Below are positions 55,041 through 62,672 of a stretch of DNA of 64,000 bases, one piece after another (positions within the stretch are counted from its first letter, which is position 1; each line of letters opens with the position of its first letter). This DNA comes from Oscillospiraceae bacterium (GTDB lineage Bacteria; Bacillota; Clostridia; Oscillospirales; Acutalibacteraceae): assembly GCA_015065605.1 (NCBI GenBank), contig SVPZ01000002.1:1-64000 (forward strand). The letters are read 5' to 3'. Both the position numbers and the translations under genes were made by a program. The notes beneath the pieces were generated by a model. The model ran no database searches. It had not been told where the DNA came from and saw only the letters and a program-made list of their open reading frames with translations.

Positions 55041-55177
55041 CCATAATTTGCACATTTTTGGCTATATTTATTGAAATAAACCGAAAAGAAAGATTAAAAA
55101 TTTAAGCAAAGTTTTAGAAAAAAGATTGTTTTGTGCATAACTTTTTAAAAAATATATAAAAATTTTGAACAAAACAC

Positions 55178-55206
55178 TTGACAAATAGTTTATTATGCAC
55201 TATAAT
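55178..55206 (+). promoter_or_regulatory. Full-consensus promoter of an RNA gene
   Basis: TTGACA (55178-55183), exactly 17 nt, TATAAT (55201-55206). No ORF with ribosome binding site follows. The 55041-55177 stretch before it is AT-rich and shows nothing else. Confidence 0.92.
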
Positions 55207-55212
55207 AAAGAC

Positions 55213-55560
55213 AGAAAAGAGAGGACAGAAAGGTGGCTGATACCAATGAAAATGGAAGCCGAACCTGTTAAGGAAAGCTTATCGAACTGAAAGAGGTGAG
55301 TCCAAAAAAGTATTAACTTCACATCCAAGGCTTAAGACAAAGTTAATAAAAAATATTTGAGTTTAGTTGAAATTTACTTTTTTGAAATTTTAGTTGATAA
55401 CCAATAAAAATAATTAATTATAAAAAATAATCCTTTCTCAAAAAATATAAATATGGTGAGACCGATGTATAATGTAAAAGTTTTGAAAAACATTAAATAG
55501 GTTAGGGTGTTACCAATGTACAGTTAATATTTCCCGACGTCTTTTGACGTCGGGTTTTCT
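55213..55560 (+). ncRNA. Structured non-coding RNA candidate, class not recognised
   Basis: About 345 nt between a perfect promoter and a strong terminator, with no credible ORF. The 5' part folds as a compact three-way junction: GGAC (55223-55226) closes with GTCC (55300-55303), enclosing a hairpin GGCT...AGCC and a nested hairpin ACCT (55263-55266)...AGGT (55294-55297) with inner GTT/AAC and AAG/CTT pairs. Then TATTAAC (55311-55317) pairs with GTTAATA (55342-55348). The middle is AT-rich. The terminator is CCCGACGTC-TTTT-GACGTCGGG (55533-55554). It is not a T-box, TPP, RNase P or tmRNA by motif. Known clostridial classes such as raiA or 6S were not excluded. Confidence 0.7.
55533..55560 (+). 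terminator. Terminator of the RNA candidate
   Basis: Perfect 9-bp GC-rich stem CCCGACGTC/GACGTCGGG with TTTT loop and a T-rich tail. Confidence 0.93.
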
Positions 55561-55571
55561 TATTATTGGGT

Positions 55572-55600
55572 TTGACTTTGCTTTTTATTTATGATATTAT
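55572..55600 (+). promoter_or_regulatory. Promoter of the CHAP-dockerin gene
   Basis: TTGACT (55572-55577), 17-nt spacer, TATTAT (55595-55600). Being downstream of the RNA terminator, it makes the wall hydrolase an independent unit. Confidence 0.75.
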
Positions 55601-55653
55601 TATCTTGTTATATGATATATCTTTATGCTTCTCAAAAGGACGGAAAAAATTAA

Positions 55654-58419
55654 ATGAAAACCTTTAAAAAGATTATTCTTTGTTTTCTTTCTGTTCTCCT
55701 TGTTTTTACGGCGGTTTTACCCGTACAGGTCAAGGCGGACGTTACTTATAGCACCGAATTTCCTAACACGTGGAATAATACGGGAAAATATATTGAAGAC
55801 CTTATCGGCGTTGCAATGACTCAGGTGGGTTATTACGGCAATACCAGAGTCGGTACAAAATACGGCGCTTGGTACGGTGAAAACTATACCTATGCTCAGT
55901 GGTGCGCTATGTTTGTGGCTTGGTGCGCAAATGAGGCAGGTATTCCTACTTCGGTTATTATGAAAACCGCAAAGGCAAACAACTTTAGAAACAGCGGAAC
56001 CTACCATTATAAAGACGATTACACTCCAAAACGCGGCGATTTGGTGCTTTATAACCCTATGACCAACGGATATTCGGGAACTTATTATTGGCCCGAAAAA
56101 AATTCTGACGGAACCTATAAAGAAAGTTCTCACGTGGCAATAGTATGCTCCTACGATTCTTCCACTAAAAAAATATGGGTGGTTCACGGAAATTCTACCG
56201 ACGATAAGGTTTGCTATAACAGTATTTTAGTATCTTCAAACGCCATTCAGGCTTTCGTTACTCCTGCTTATTCGGGCTCTTCTTCATCGGGAGAAAGTCT
56301 TGTACGCGTATTTGATTACGTGAATGGTGACGGAATAAATATGCGAACAGGCGCGGGAACAAGCTACTCAAAGGTTACCACCTTGGATAAGGGACTAAAC
56401 GTTGATATTCTCGAAACGGTAACAAACAGCAGTAATGAAGTTTGGTATAAGGTAAAGGTAATCAGCACCGGCGCAGTAGGTTACGTCAGAAATGATTTTA
56501 TAACCCTTGTGACCAAGGATGATACTCCAACTACACACTACGTAAACGGCGACGAGGTAAGACTCAGAAGTAAAGCGGGTACTGATGGAGATATAGTAGG
56601 TACATACGACAGAGGAACGGTAATTAAACTTCTCGGAGTAACCAAAAACGATGCGGAAGAATATTGGTATAAGGTTAAAATAACGGCTGACGGAAAAGAA
56701 GGCTATATTCGTAACGACCTTATAAAAATAGTTACAAAAACCGAAACCCCTTATGTAAATGACGATACCGTTCGTCTCAGAAGCAGTGACAGTACGGCAG
56801 GGGATATAGTCGGCGAATACGATAAAGGCACTAAAGTAGAAATTATTGAAACTGTTACCAATTCAAAGGGCGAAAAATGGCATAAGGTAATAGTATTTTC
56901 CGATAAGGTTGAAGGTTATATCAGAAGCGATTTTATTTCTGCCGATAAAGCTCCCGAAACGCCAAATTACGATTATACTAACGCTTCTTATAGTTTGCGA
57001 AGCGCTCCCGGTACAGAAAACAGTGTTGTTGCAAAGGTTGATGCCAATGTAAAGGTTACCGTGTTGGAGGCTGCCTTTGATAAGGACGGCGACAAATGGT
57101 TTTTGGTCAGAGTATTAAGCAGCGGTAAAGAAGGATATATTTATTATAAAAGAGTAACCTTAAGCGCAAAAAGTAAGGATACGATAAATGCTTCCTGTAA
57201 TCTTGTTTCTGCTCCGGACGGTACAACGAGTGTTTGCAGTCTTTCAAAGGGCGATACCGTTACGGTGCTCGGAACAACCTTCGACGGCAAAGGGAATAAG
57301 TTTTTTAAAGTAAGCGTAAATAAAAACGGTAAAGGGTACGTAGGATATATTCCTACTTCAAAGGTAACCCTTTACGGCTTAAACAGAAAAGACGTTGTGT
57401 TTAAATCTAATCTTGAATCTCCTACGGGAAGCCTTGATTATACCGAGGACGACGTTATAACCGTTCGCGGTTGGGTGTTCAGTAACGTGGGTGAGGCGCA
57501 GTGCTATTATTCACTTGACGGCGGAGCCAAAACGCCTATGCCTGCCGAAAAACGTACCGACGTAAACTCTTCCTACAGCACCTGTACCACCGACTATGCA
57601 GGCTTTAAACTTTTGCTTAGTGCGGGGGAACTTTCTCATGGAGAGCATACGGTTGAAATTTTTGCGGGCGGTGACGTAACCGTAAAGCGAATATATAAAT
57701 TTTCAATAAACGTTATGGATAAAAAAGCGCCCGAGGGCAGTCTTATAGACGTTGTCGATATTGATGAAAGCGGTTATACTCTTGTGGTAACGGCAACCGA
57801 TGATATAGGACTAAGCGCAGTTTATACCAAAACAACCGTAAACGGAACCGAAAAAGAACATATTGCAAATCTGATAGATGATGATACCTATCACGTTCGT
57901 GTTAAAACTTCGGATTTCGATACTTCCGACAGCACATACGTTACAAAGGTTTTTGCCCGTGACGGCTATAATAACGTAACGCTCATAAAAGAGATTTCCT
58001 TGAATCCTAAACAGTATGAACCTATAAAAATCACCTTTGACGCTAACGGCGGAAGCGGAGCGCCGGAGGATGCGATTTTAAGCTTTATGGGTAATTTTGC
58101 TATCGAAATAACCGAAATGAAAAGGGAAGGTATGATATTTGTCGGTTGGTCGAGCGTAAAGGACGGCAACGTGGAATACATCGCTGACGTAAATTACGTA
58201 TTTACCGAAAGCACTACCCTTTATGCAGTATGGAGTGACGTGATTCCGGGCGACTGTAATAACGACGGCGAAATTAATACGGTGGATTTAGCCATGCTGA
58301 AATTAGCGCTATGCTTCAACGAATATTCTGATATAGCTCTTTATGATTTTGATTCAAACGGTGTGGTTGATACCGTGGACCTTGCAAAACTTAAACTTTA
58401 TCTTGCGGGAATAAAGTAA
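55654..58419 (+). CDS. Secreted CHAP-domain, multi-SH3 cell-wall hydrolase with dockerin
   Basis: Protein of 921 aa. Signal peptide about 1-28 (ILCFLSVLLVFTAVLPVQVKA). CHAP-like amidase/endopeptidase domain (about 45-205) with catalytic Cys in WCAMFVAWC and His in SSHVAIV. Then five bacterial SH3 domains (about 215-585; each begins like DGINMRTGAG, DEVRLRSKAG, DTVRLRSSDS). A beta-sandwich region (about 590-780) is followed by an InlB-type B repeat (about 790-855; FDANGGSGAPEDA, YAVWS). A dockerin ends the protein (DCNNDGEINTVDLAMLK, DFDSNGVVDTVDLAKLK, LAGIK). It probably cuts peptidoglycan while bound to a scaffold or wall. Own promoter upstream. Confidence 0.92.
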   Translation: MKTFKKIILCFLSVLLVFTAVLPVQVKADVTYSTEFPNTWNNTGKYIEDLIGVAMTQVGYYGNTRVGTKYGAWYGENYTYAQWCAMFVAWCANEAGIPTSVIMKTAKANNFRNSGTYHYKDDYTPKRGDLVLYNPMTNGYSGTYYWPEKNSDGTYKESSHVAIVCSYDSSTKKIWVVHGNSTDDKVCYNSILVSSNAIQAFVTPAYSGSSSSGESLVRVFDYVNGDGINMRTGAGTSYSKVTTLDKGLNVDILETVTNSSNEVWYKVKVISTGAVGYVRNDFITLVTKDDTPTTHYVNGDEVRLRSKAGTDGDIVGTYDRGTVIKLLGVTKNDAEEYWYKVKITADGKEGYIRNDLIKIVTKTETPYVNDDTVRLRSSDSTAGDIVGEYDKGTKVEIIETVTNSKGEKWHKVIVFSDKVEGYIRSDFISADKAPETPNYDYTNASYSLRSAPGTENSVVAKVDANVKVTVLEAAFDKDGDKWFLVRVLSSGKEGYIYYKRVTLSAKSKDTINASCNLVSAPDGTTSVCSLSKGDTVTVLGTTFDGKGNKFFKVSVNKNGKGYVGYIPTSKVTLYGLNRKDVVFKSNLESPTGSLDYTEDDVITVRGWVFSNVGEAQCYYSLDGGAKTPMPAEKRTDVNSSYSTCTTDYAGFKLLLSAGELSHGEHTVEIFAGGDVTVKRIYKFSINVMDKKAPEGSLIDVVDIDESGYTLVVTATDDIGLSAVYTKTTVNGTEKEHIANLIDDDTYHVRVKTSDFDTSDSTYVTKVFARDGYNNVTLIKEISLNPKQYEPIKITFDANGGSGAPEDAILSFMGNFAIEITEMKREGMIFVGWSSVKDGNVEYIADVNYVFTESTTLYAVWSDVIPGDCNNDGEINTVDLAMLKLALCFNEYSDIALYDFDSNGVVDTVDLAKLKLYLAGIK

Positions 58420-58467
58420 AATATGTGAAAAATTTGTCAAAAACACGTTTTTCCCGTAGAAAAAATA

Positions 58468-58495
58468 TTGCATAATTTTAAAATTATGATATAAT
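58468..58495 (+). promoter_or_regulatory. Promoter of the NifU-like/GGGtGRT operon
   Basis: TTGCAT (58468-58473), 16-nt spacer, TATAAT (58490-58495). Confidence 0.75.
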
Positions 58496-58542
58496 AGTTT
58501 CGAAGCGCCTATAAAGGCGGATTAACCGAAAGGAGTTCTGTT

Positions 58543-59235
58543 ATGAAATACTCACATGAAGTAGAAAAAATGTGTCCTCTTGCTAAGGGCGCATACCACG
58601 GACCTGCACCTATTCCGCAGGAAGGTGCCTGGACTCAGGTAAAAGAAGTAAAGGATGTTTCCGGTCTTACACACGGTGTGGGCTGGTGTGCTCCTCAGCA
58701 GGGTACCTGCAAACTCACCCTTAACGTTAAAGAGGGTATCATTGAAGAGGCTCTTGTTGAGACTCTCGGCTGCTCCGGTATGACTCACTCTGCAGCTATG
58801 GCTTCCGAAATTTTGGTTGGTAAAACCATTCTTGAAGCTCTTAATACCGACCTCGTTTGCGATGCTATCAACACCGCTATGAGAGAATTATTCTTACAGA
58901 TCGTTTACGGTCGTACTCAGACCGCTTTCTCTGAAGATGGTCTTCCCATCGGCGCAGGTCTTGAAGACCTCGGTAAAGGTCTTCGTTCTCAGGTTGGTAC
59001 CACCTATGCTACCAAGACTAAGGGCCCCCGTTATCTCGAACTTGCTGAAGGCTATATCACCAAGATTGCCGTTGACAAGGACGACCAGATTACCGGTTAC
59101 AAATTCGTTCATCTTGGTAAGATGATGGATATGATTAAAAAAGGTATGGACGCTAACGAAGCTTTAGAAAAAGCAAGCGGCCAGTACGGACGTGTTGATG
59201 ACGCTGCTAAACTCATCGACCCCCGTGAAGAATAA
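58543..59235 (+). CDS. NifU N-terminal-like iron-sulfur scaffold protein
   Basis: Protein of 230 aa. The middle shows an IscU/NifU-like core with cysteines in GWCAPQQGTCKLTLNV and LGCSGMTHSAAMASEIL, but the spacing differs from classical IscU. N-terminal EVEKMCPLAKG and a C-terminal helical tail are extra. It lies 18 nt before the GGGtGRT gene, the usual pairing in anaerobes. A role in assembling or carrying an iron-sulfur cluster for that partner is inference. Confidence 0.85.
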   Translation: MKYSHEVEKMCPLAKGAYHGPAPIPQEGAWTQVKEVKDVSGLTHGVGWCAPQQGTCKLTLNVKEGIIEEALVETLGCSGMTHSAAMASEILVGKTILEALNTDLVCDAINTAMRELFLQIVYGRTQTAFSEDGLPIGAGLEDLGKGLRSQVGTTYATKTKGPRYLELAEGYITKIAVDKDDQITGYKFVHLGKMMDMIKKGMDANEALEKASGQYGRVDDAAKLIDPREE

Positions 59236-59253
59236 TTAAGGAGGCAATGACTT

Positions 59254-60255
59254 ATGGCATTATTTGAAAGTTATGAAAGACGTATTGACCAAATCAATGC
59301 GGAACTTAATAAACACGGCATTGCTTCTATTGAAGAAGCAAAGAAAATCTGCGACGACGCAGGAGTTGATGCTTACGGCATCGTAAAGGGTATTCAGCCT
59401 ATTTGTTTCGAAAACGCTGCATGGGCTTACGTTGTAGGCTGTGCTATCGCTATTAAAGATAAGGTAGCAAGCGCTGCTGAAGCTGCTGAAAAGATCGGTC
59501 TCGGACTTCAGTCCTTCTGTATCCCCGGTTCCGTTGCTGACGACCGTAAGGTTGGTCTTGGACACGGTAACCTCGGCGCTATGCTTCTCAGAGATGAAAC
59601 CAAGTGTTTCGCATTTTTGGCAGGTCACGAATCCTTCGCTGCTGCTGAAGGCGCTATCGGTCTTGCAAAGAGCGCTAACAAAGCAAGAAAAGAACCTCTC
59701 CGCGTTATCCTTAACGGTCTTGGAAAGGACGCTGCTAAAATCATTTCCCGTATTAACGGCTTTACCTACGTTCAGACTAAGTTCGACTACTATACCGGTA
59801 AAGTAAACGTTGTTGAAGAAATTGCTTATTCCAACGGCGAACGCGCAAAGGTTCGTTGCTACGGTGCAGACGACGTTCGTGAAGGCGTTGCTATTATGCA
59901 TCTTGAAGGTGTTGACGTTTCCATCACCGGTAACTCCACCAATCCTACCCGTTTCCAGCATCCTGTTGCAGGTACCTATAAGAAGGAATGTATCGAACAG
60001 GGCAAGAAGTACTTCTCCGTAGCAAGCGGTGGCGGTACAGGTAGAACCCTCCATCCCGATAATATGGCTGCAGGTCCTGCTTCCTACGGTATGACCGATA
60101 CTATGGGCCGTATGCACTCCGACGCTCAGTTCGCAGGTTCCTCTTCCGTTCCTGCTCACGTAGAAATGATGGGACTTATCGGTGCAGGTAACAACCCCAT
60201 GGTTGGTATGACTGTTGCTTGCGCAGTTGCAGTTAACGAAGCGCTGAACAAATAA
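59254..60255 (+). CDS. GGGtGRT protein
   Basis: Protein of 333 aa belonging to the uncharacterised family named after its motif, visible here as SGGGTGRTLHPDNMAAGP (about 268-285). Other conserved segments are FCIPGSVADDRKVGLGHGNLG and LAGHESFAAAEGAIG. Family members occur in anaerobic bacteria and archaea next to NifU-like proteins. No reaction is known; the glycine-rich loop could bind a nucleotide or cofactor. The high use of preferred codons resembles the ribosomal genes and suggests strong expression. Confidence 0.92.
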   Translation: MALFESYERRIDQINAELNKHGIASIEEAKKICDDAGVDAYGIVKGIQPICFENAAWAYVVGCAIAIKDKVASAAEAAEKIGLGLQSFCIPGSVADDRKVGLGHGNLGAMLLRDETKCFAFLAGHESFAAAEGAIGLAKSANKARKEPLRVILNGLGKDAAKIISRINGFTYVQTKFDYYTGKVNVVEEIAYSNGERAKVRCYGADDVREGVAIMHLEGVDVSITGNSTNPTRFQHPVAGTYKKECIEQGKKYFSVASGGGTGRTLHPDNMAAGPASYGMTDTMGRMHSDAQFAGSSSVPAHVEMMGLIGAGNNPMVGMTVACAVAVNEALNK

Positions 60256-60284
60256 TCACGGATTATTTGTATATAACCAAAATC

Positions 60285-60316
60285 AAAGGACTTGGGTAAC
60301 CAAGTCCTTTAATTAT
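60285..60316. terminator. Bidirectional terminator
   Basis: AAAGGACTTGG-GTAA-CCAAGTCCTTT (60285-60310), 11-bp perfect stem. It ends the GGGtGRT operon and overlaps the last codons of the convergent XRE gene. Confidence 0.85.
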
Positions 60317-60518
60317 CTTCATTATTTATAAATTCTGCAATATCTTCTATTTTGCAATTCAATGCGGTACAGATTTTATCAATCGTTTTTGTTTCAATAT
60401 TTTCATTGGCTTTAAGACGTCTGATTGTTTTGCTGTCAATTCCGCATTTTTCTCTTAATTTATAGGTTGTAAAACCTTTTTGCTTCATTGTGAGCCATAA
60501 TTTATTAAAAACTATCAT
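60309..60518 (-). CDS. Small XRE family repressor
   Basis: Protein of 69 aa, a bare Cro/CI-type helix-turn-helix (GFTTYKLREKCGIDSKTIRRLK, then ETKTIDKICTALNCKIEDIAE). It is divergent from a DUF2493 gene with an 87-bp control region full of CCCC/GGGG palindromes, so autoregulation and control of the neighbour are likely. Confidence 0.88.
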   Translation of the reverse strand: MIVFNKLWLTMKQKGFTTYKLREKCGIDSKTIRRLKANENIETKTIDKICTALNCKIEDIAEFINNEDN

Positions 60519-60523
60519 AAAAT

Positions 60524-60586
60524 AACCCCCTTGACAAATATTATTATGGGGGTTATAATCCTAAATATTAAGGGGATATAATCCCC
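60524..60586. promoter_or_regulatory. Divergent control region with consensus promoter and two operators
   Basis: Plus-strand promoter TTGACA (60531-60536), 17 nt, TATAAT (60554-60559). AACCCCC (60524-60530) and GGGGGTT (60548-60554) bracket the -35 and spacer. GGGGAT-ATA-ATCCCC (60572-60586) lies just after the -10. Repressor binding to these palindromes would close the promoter. Confidence 0.75.
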
Positions 60587-60605
60587 ATATATTAAGAGGG
60601 GTTTT

Positions 60606-60992
60606 ATGATTAAACGAGTAGTTATTGCAGGGTGCAGAGATTACAATAATTATGACGAGGCAAAACTTTATATTGATTTTTGTCTGTCTAATATAAGACG
60701 GGAAAATGATATTGTTATTGTTTCGGGGTGTGCAAGCGGTGCTGATGCTATTGGAGAGCGTTATGCAAGACAAAACGGCTTTAAGGTAGAAAAATATCCT
60801 GCCAATTGGGAAAAATACGGCAGAGGCGCAGGACCAATACGAAATAAGCAAATGGCACAAGCGTGCGACTATGTAATCTGTTTTTGGGACGGCAAAAGCA
60901 GAGGCACAAAGTCAATGATTGAATTCGCCAGAGAATGTAATAAACCAGTAAGAATAAAAAAGATATGCAGAGAAAAGGGATATTTAAGGTAA
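60606..60992 (+). CDS. DUF2493 / SLOG (YspA-like) nucleotide-binding protein
   Basis: Protein of 128 aa. The Rossmann-like SLOG motifs are clear: VVIAGCRDYNNY, VSGCASGADAIGERYA and GRGAGPIRNKQMA, then DYVICFWDGKSRGTKS. The YspA group is thought to bind a small nucleotide or NAD derivative and is often seen in phage and conflict-related loci. The partner repressor and the consensus promoter suggest a switchable module. AGAGGGG serves as ribosome binding site. Confidence 0.9.
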   Translation: MIKRVVIAGCRDYNNYDEAKLYIDFCLSNIRRENDIVIVSGCASGADAIGERYARQNGFKVEKYPANWEKYGRGAGPIRNKQMAQACDYVICFWDGKSRGTKSMIEFARECNKPVRIKKICREKGYLR

Positions 60993-61125
60993 AAAAACAA
61001 CCCACAGATTTAAATGACCGAAGCCATAAGCAGCCTAAGTTAACGAAGCACTTAATAAATAAGGATTTATGCGGTTTTTGAAGACCAAATAAGCATTATT
61101 CAATATAATTATAAGCAAAAAAGTT
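60993..61125. other. Gene-free spacer
   Basis: AT-rich DNA between convergent genes. I see no promoter, repeat or ORF worth naming. Confidence 0.5.
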
Positions 61126-61170
61126 GGACACATCATTTTTGAGTTTTCTTAAATGATGTGTCCATATTTT
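61126..61170. terminator. Bidirectional terminator of the XRE gene
   Basis: GGACACATCATTT (61126-61138) pairs with AAATGATGTGTCC (61151-61163), flanked by A-run and T-run. Confidence 0.85.
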
Positions 61171-61175
61171 TTATC

Positions 61176-62309
61176 TTATGCTTTTTGCTCTGCTTTTATT
61201 TTTTCTTCAGCCCATTTAATAGCATTTTTGTATTTATCGGTTTCGCGAACTGAATTAAACCATGCCCAACGCATATCGTTAAGAAATCTATATAAAAAAT
61301 CTATATCATAAAAGGATAAATATGAAATACCAAATAGTTCGTATTCTTCGCCATTTTCGTTTACGGCAATTGTCCATTGTTTATTTACTCTCAAATTTGC
61401 AAACAATTCACCACCGAGGTCTAACCATTTATCGGTAGAGTCAAATATATATTTGTATTTGTTTATTGCGGAATCAAAATGGTTCCAGCCCTCTTCGTAT
61501 TTTCCCATATCAAAAAGACAGGCTGATAATACTAATTGCTTATACGCGTAAAATAATTTCCAACCGTCTGGCACTTCGGTTCCGTTACCAAAGCTTTCAA
61601 TAACGTTAAGTATTTTGTAATGATATTCAGATTTTTTGGCAGAACCAAAACAGTCGGGAAAACGTCTGTCCAATTGATTTGAAAACTTTTCTAAATTTTC
61701 AAGACCTTGGTGAATATATTGTTTATCAACGGTGCTGGTATGTTGGATATACCGTGATACTATACAGCCACGTCTATTAAACGTTGATGTATATGGGCAT
61801 AAATCCAACCAGTTTTCAAGATCTTCTTCGCTACAAGCAACAACCATTCGTTCTATTGCCCAATCTCTGTATTGGGTATCAAGTAACTTTTCGGCATTGT
61901 CTTTAAGTATTTTATATATTTCTCCGTTTTTATCATTGCCTATCAATATTTGATTAGAAGCGATATTTACTAAATGCCATTTGTATTGTGGGTCAGCAGG
62001 GTATTTATGACAATATTCTTTAGCTAAATTTAATTGTTCCACGTCACGCCAATCAAGAGTATCTAATTTATTTAAAAACAATTCTTTGTCTTTTTCTTTT
62101 GAAATTTTATCATTAGATAACAAACTGTCAATTGTTACCCCGAAACAACTTGCAATTATAGGCAACAATTCAAAATCAGGATAACAAACACCTAATTCCC
62201 ATCTTGATACTGATTGACAAGATACACTTAACATTTCAGCAATTTGTTCTTGAGTTATTCCTTTTTGCTTTCTAAGTCTTTTAAAATTATCTCCAAATTG
62301 TAGTTTCAT
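61176..62309 (-). CDS. XRE family regulator with long C-terminal helical domain
   Basis: Protein of 377 aa. An N-terminal HTH_3 (about 5-62; GITQEQIAEMLSVSCQSVSRWE) is followed by a helical domain that may be built of TPR-like repeats (YKWHLVNIASNQILIG, SACLFDMGKYEEGWNHFDSAI). Such proteins in Firmicutes are often peptide- or stress-responsive regulators. It is monocistronic with a palindrome in its promoter. The target is unknown. Confidence 0.85.
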   Translation of the reverse strand: MKLQFGDNFKRLRKQKGITQEQIAEMLSVSCQSVSRWELGVCYPDFELLPIIASCFGVTIDSLLSNDKISKEKDKELFLNKLDTLDWRDVEQLNLAKEYCHKYPADPQYKWHLVNIASNQILIGNDKNGEIYKILKDNAEKLLDTQYRDWAIERMVVACSEEDLENWLDLCPYTSTFNRRGCIVSRYIQHTSTVDKQYIHQGLENLEKFSNQLDRRFPDCFGSAKKSEYHYKILNVIESFGNGTEVPDGWKLFYAYKQLVLSACLFDMGKYEEGWNHFDSAINKYKYIFDSTDKWLDLGGELFANLRVNKQWTIAVNENGEEYELFGISYLSFYDIDFLYRFLNDMRWAWFNSVRETDKYKNAIKWAEEKIKAEQKA

Positions 62310-62355
62310 AATATTACCTCGTTTGTTTATTTAGAAGTAGCGCCCCTCTGAGTTT

Positions 62356-62384
62356 ATTTTATCAACTGTCAAACAGTATTTCAA
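62356..62384 (-). promoter_or_regulatory. Promoter of the XRE gene with internal operator
   Basis: Minus-strand TTGAAA (62384-62379), 17-nt spacer, TAAAAT (62361-62356). Inside the spacer lies ACTGT-CAA-ACAGT (62365-62377), a palindrome suited to autoregulation. Confidence 0.6.
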
Positions 62385-62410
62385 TATCACGTTTGGTGAG
62401 AGTGTTTCAC

Positions 62411-62524
62411 TATATTGGTGATTTAACCTATATGGGCAAATTAAACGTTAATTTTCACGAATACGTAATGGCTGATACTACCGACCTTGCATCATTAAAA
62501 CTAAAACTTGCACGAATTGAATAG
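62411..62524 (+). pseudogene. Decayed dockerin C-terminus
   Basis: In the frame ending at TAG 62522-62524 the DNA reads IGDLTYMGKLNVNFHEYVM then ADTTDLASLKLKLARIE. The last 17 residues match the second calcium repeat of the nuclease dockerin (DTTDLAILKLKLAGIE). The preceding part aligns without gaps to its VGKLGADLNEDGNV but has lost the calcium-binding residues. No signal peptide or upstream catalytic part is left. It is followed by its own terminator (62534-62567). Confidence 0.75.
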
Positions 62525-62533
62525 TTATTAATT

Positions 62534-62571
62534 AAACCGCTTGAATTTTTGATAATTCGGGCGGTTTTATC
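62534..62571 (+). terminator. Terminator left behind by the decayed dockerin gene
   Basis: AAACCGCTTGAATT (62534-62547) pairs with AATTCGGGCGGTTT (62554-62567) through two G-U pairs. There is no live plus-strand gene before it. Confidence 0.7.
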
Positions 62572-62672
62572 AATGTATTATGTTTAATAAATCTAAAAGC
62601 AATGCGTTTTATATTGCAAAATTAAATGGGGGAGAGTATAATAAATAAAAACGTAAATTCGGGAGGTAGCTC

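Noticed and set aside
55213..55310. TPP or other known riboswitch, suggested by GAACCTG and CTGATACC
   Set aside because: The rest of the TPP core is missing, and no thiamine gene follows; the RNA has its own terminator before the next promoter.
59260..60159. 299-codon antisense ORF in the GGGtGRT gene
   Set aside because: It arises from strong codon bias in the sense gene and has no start signals.
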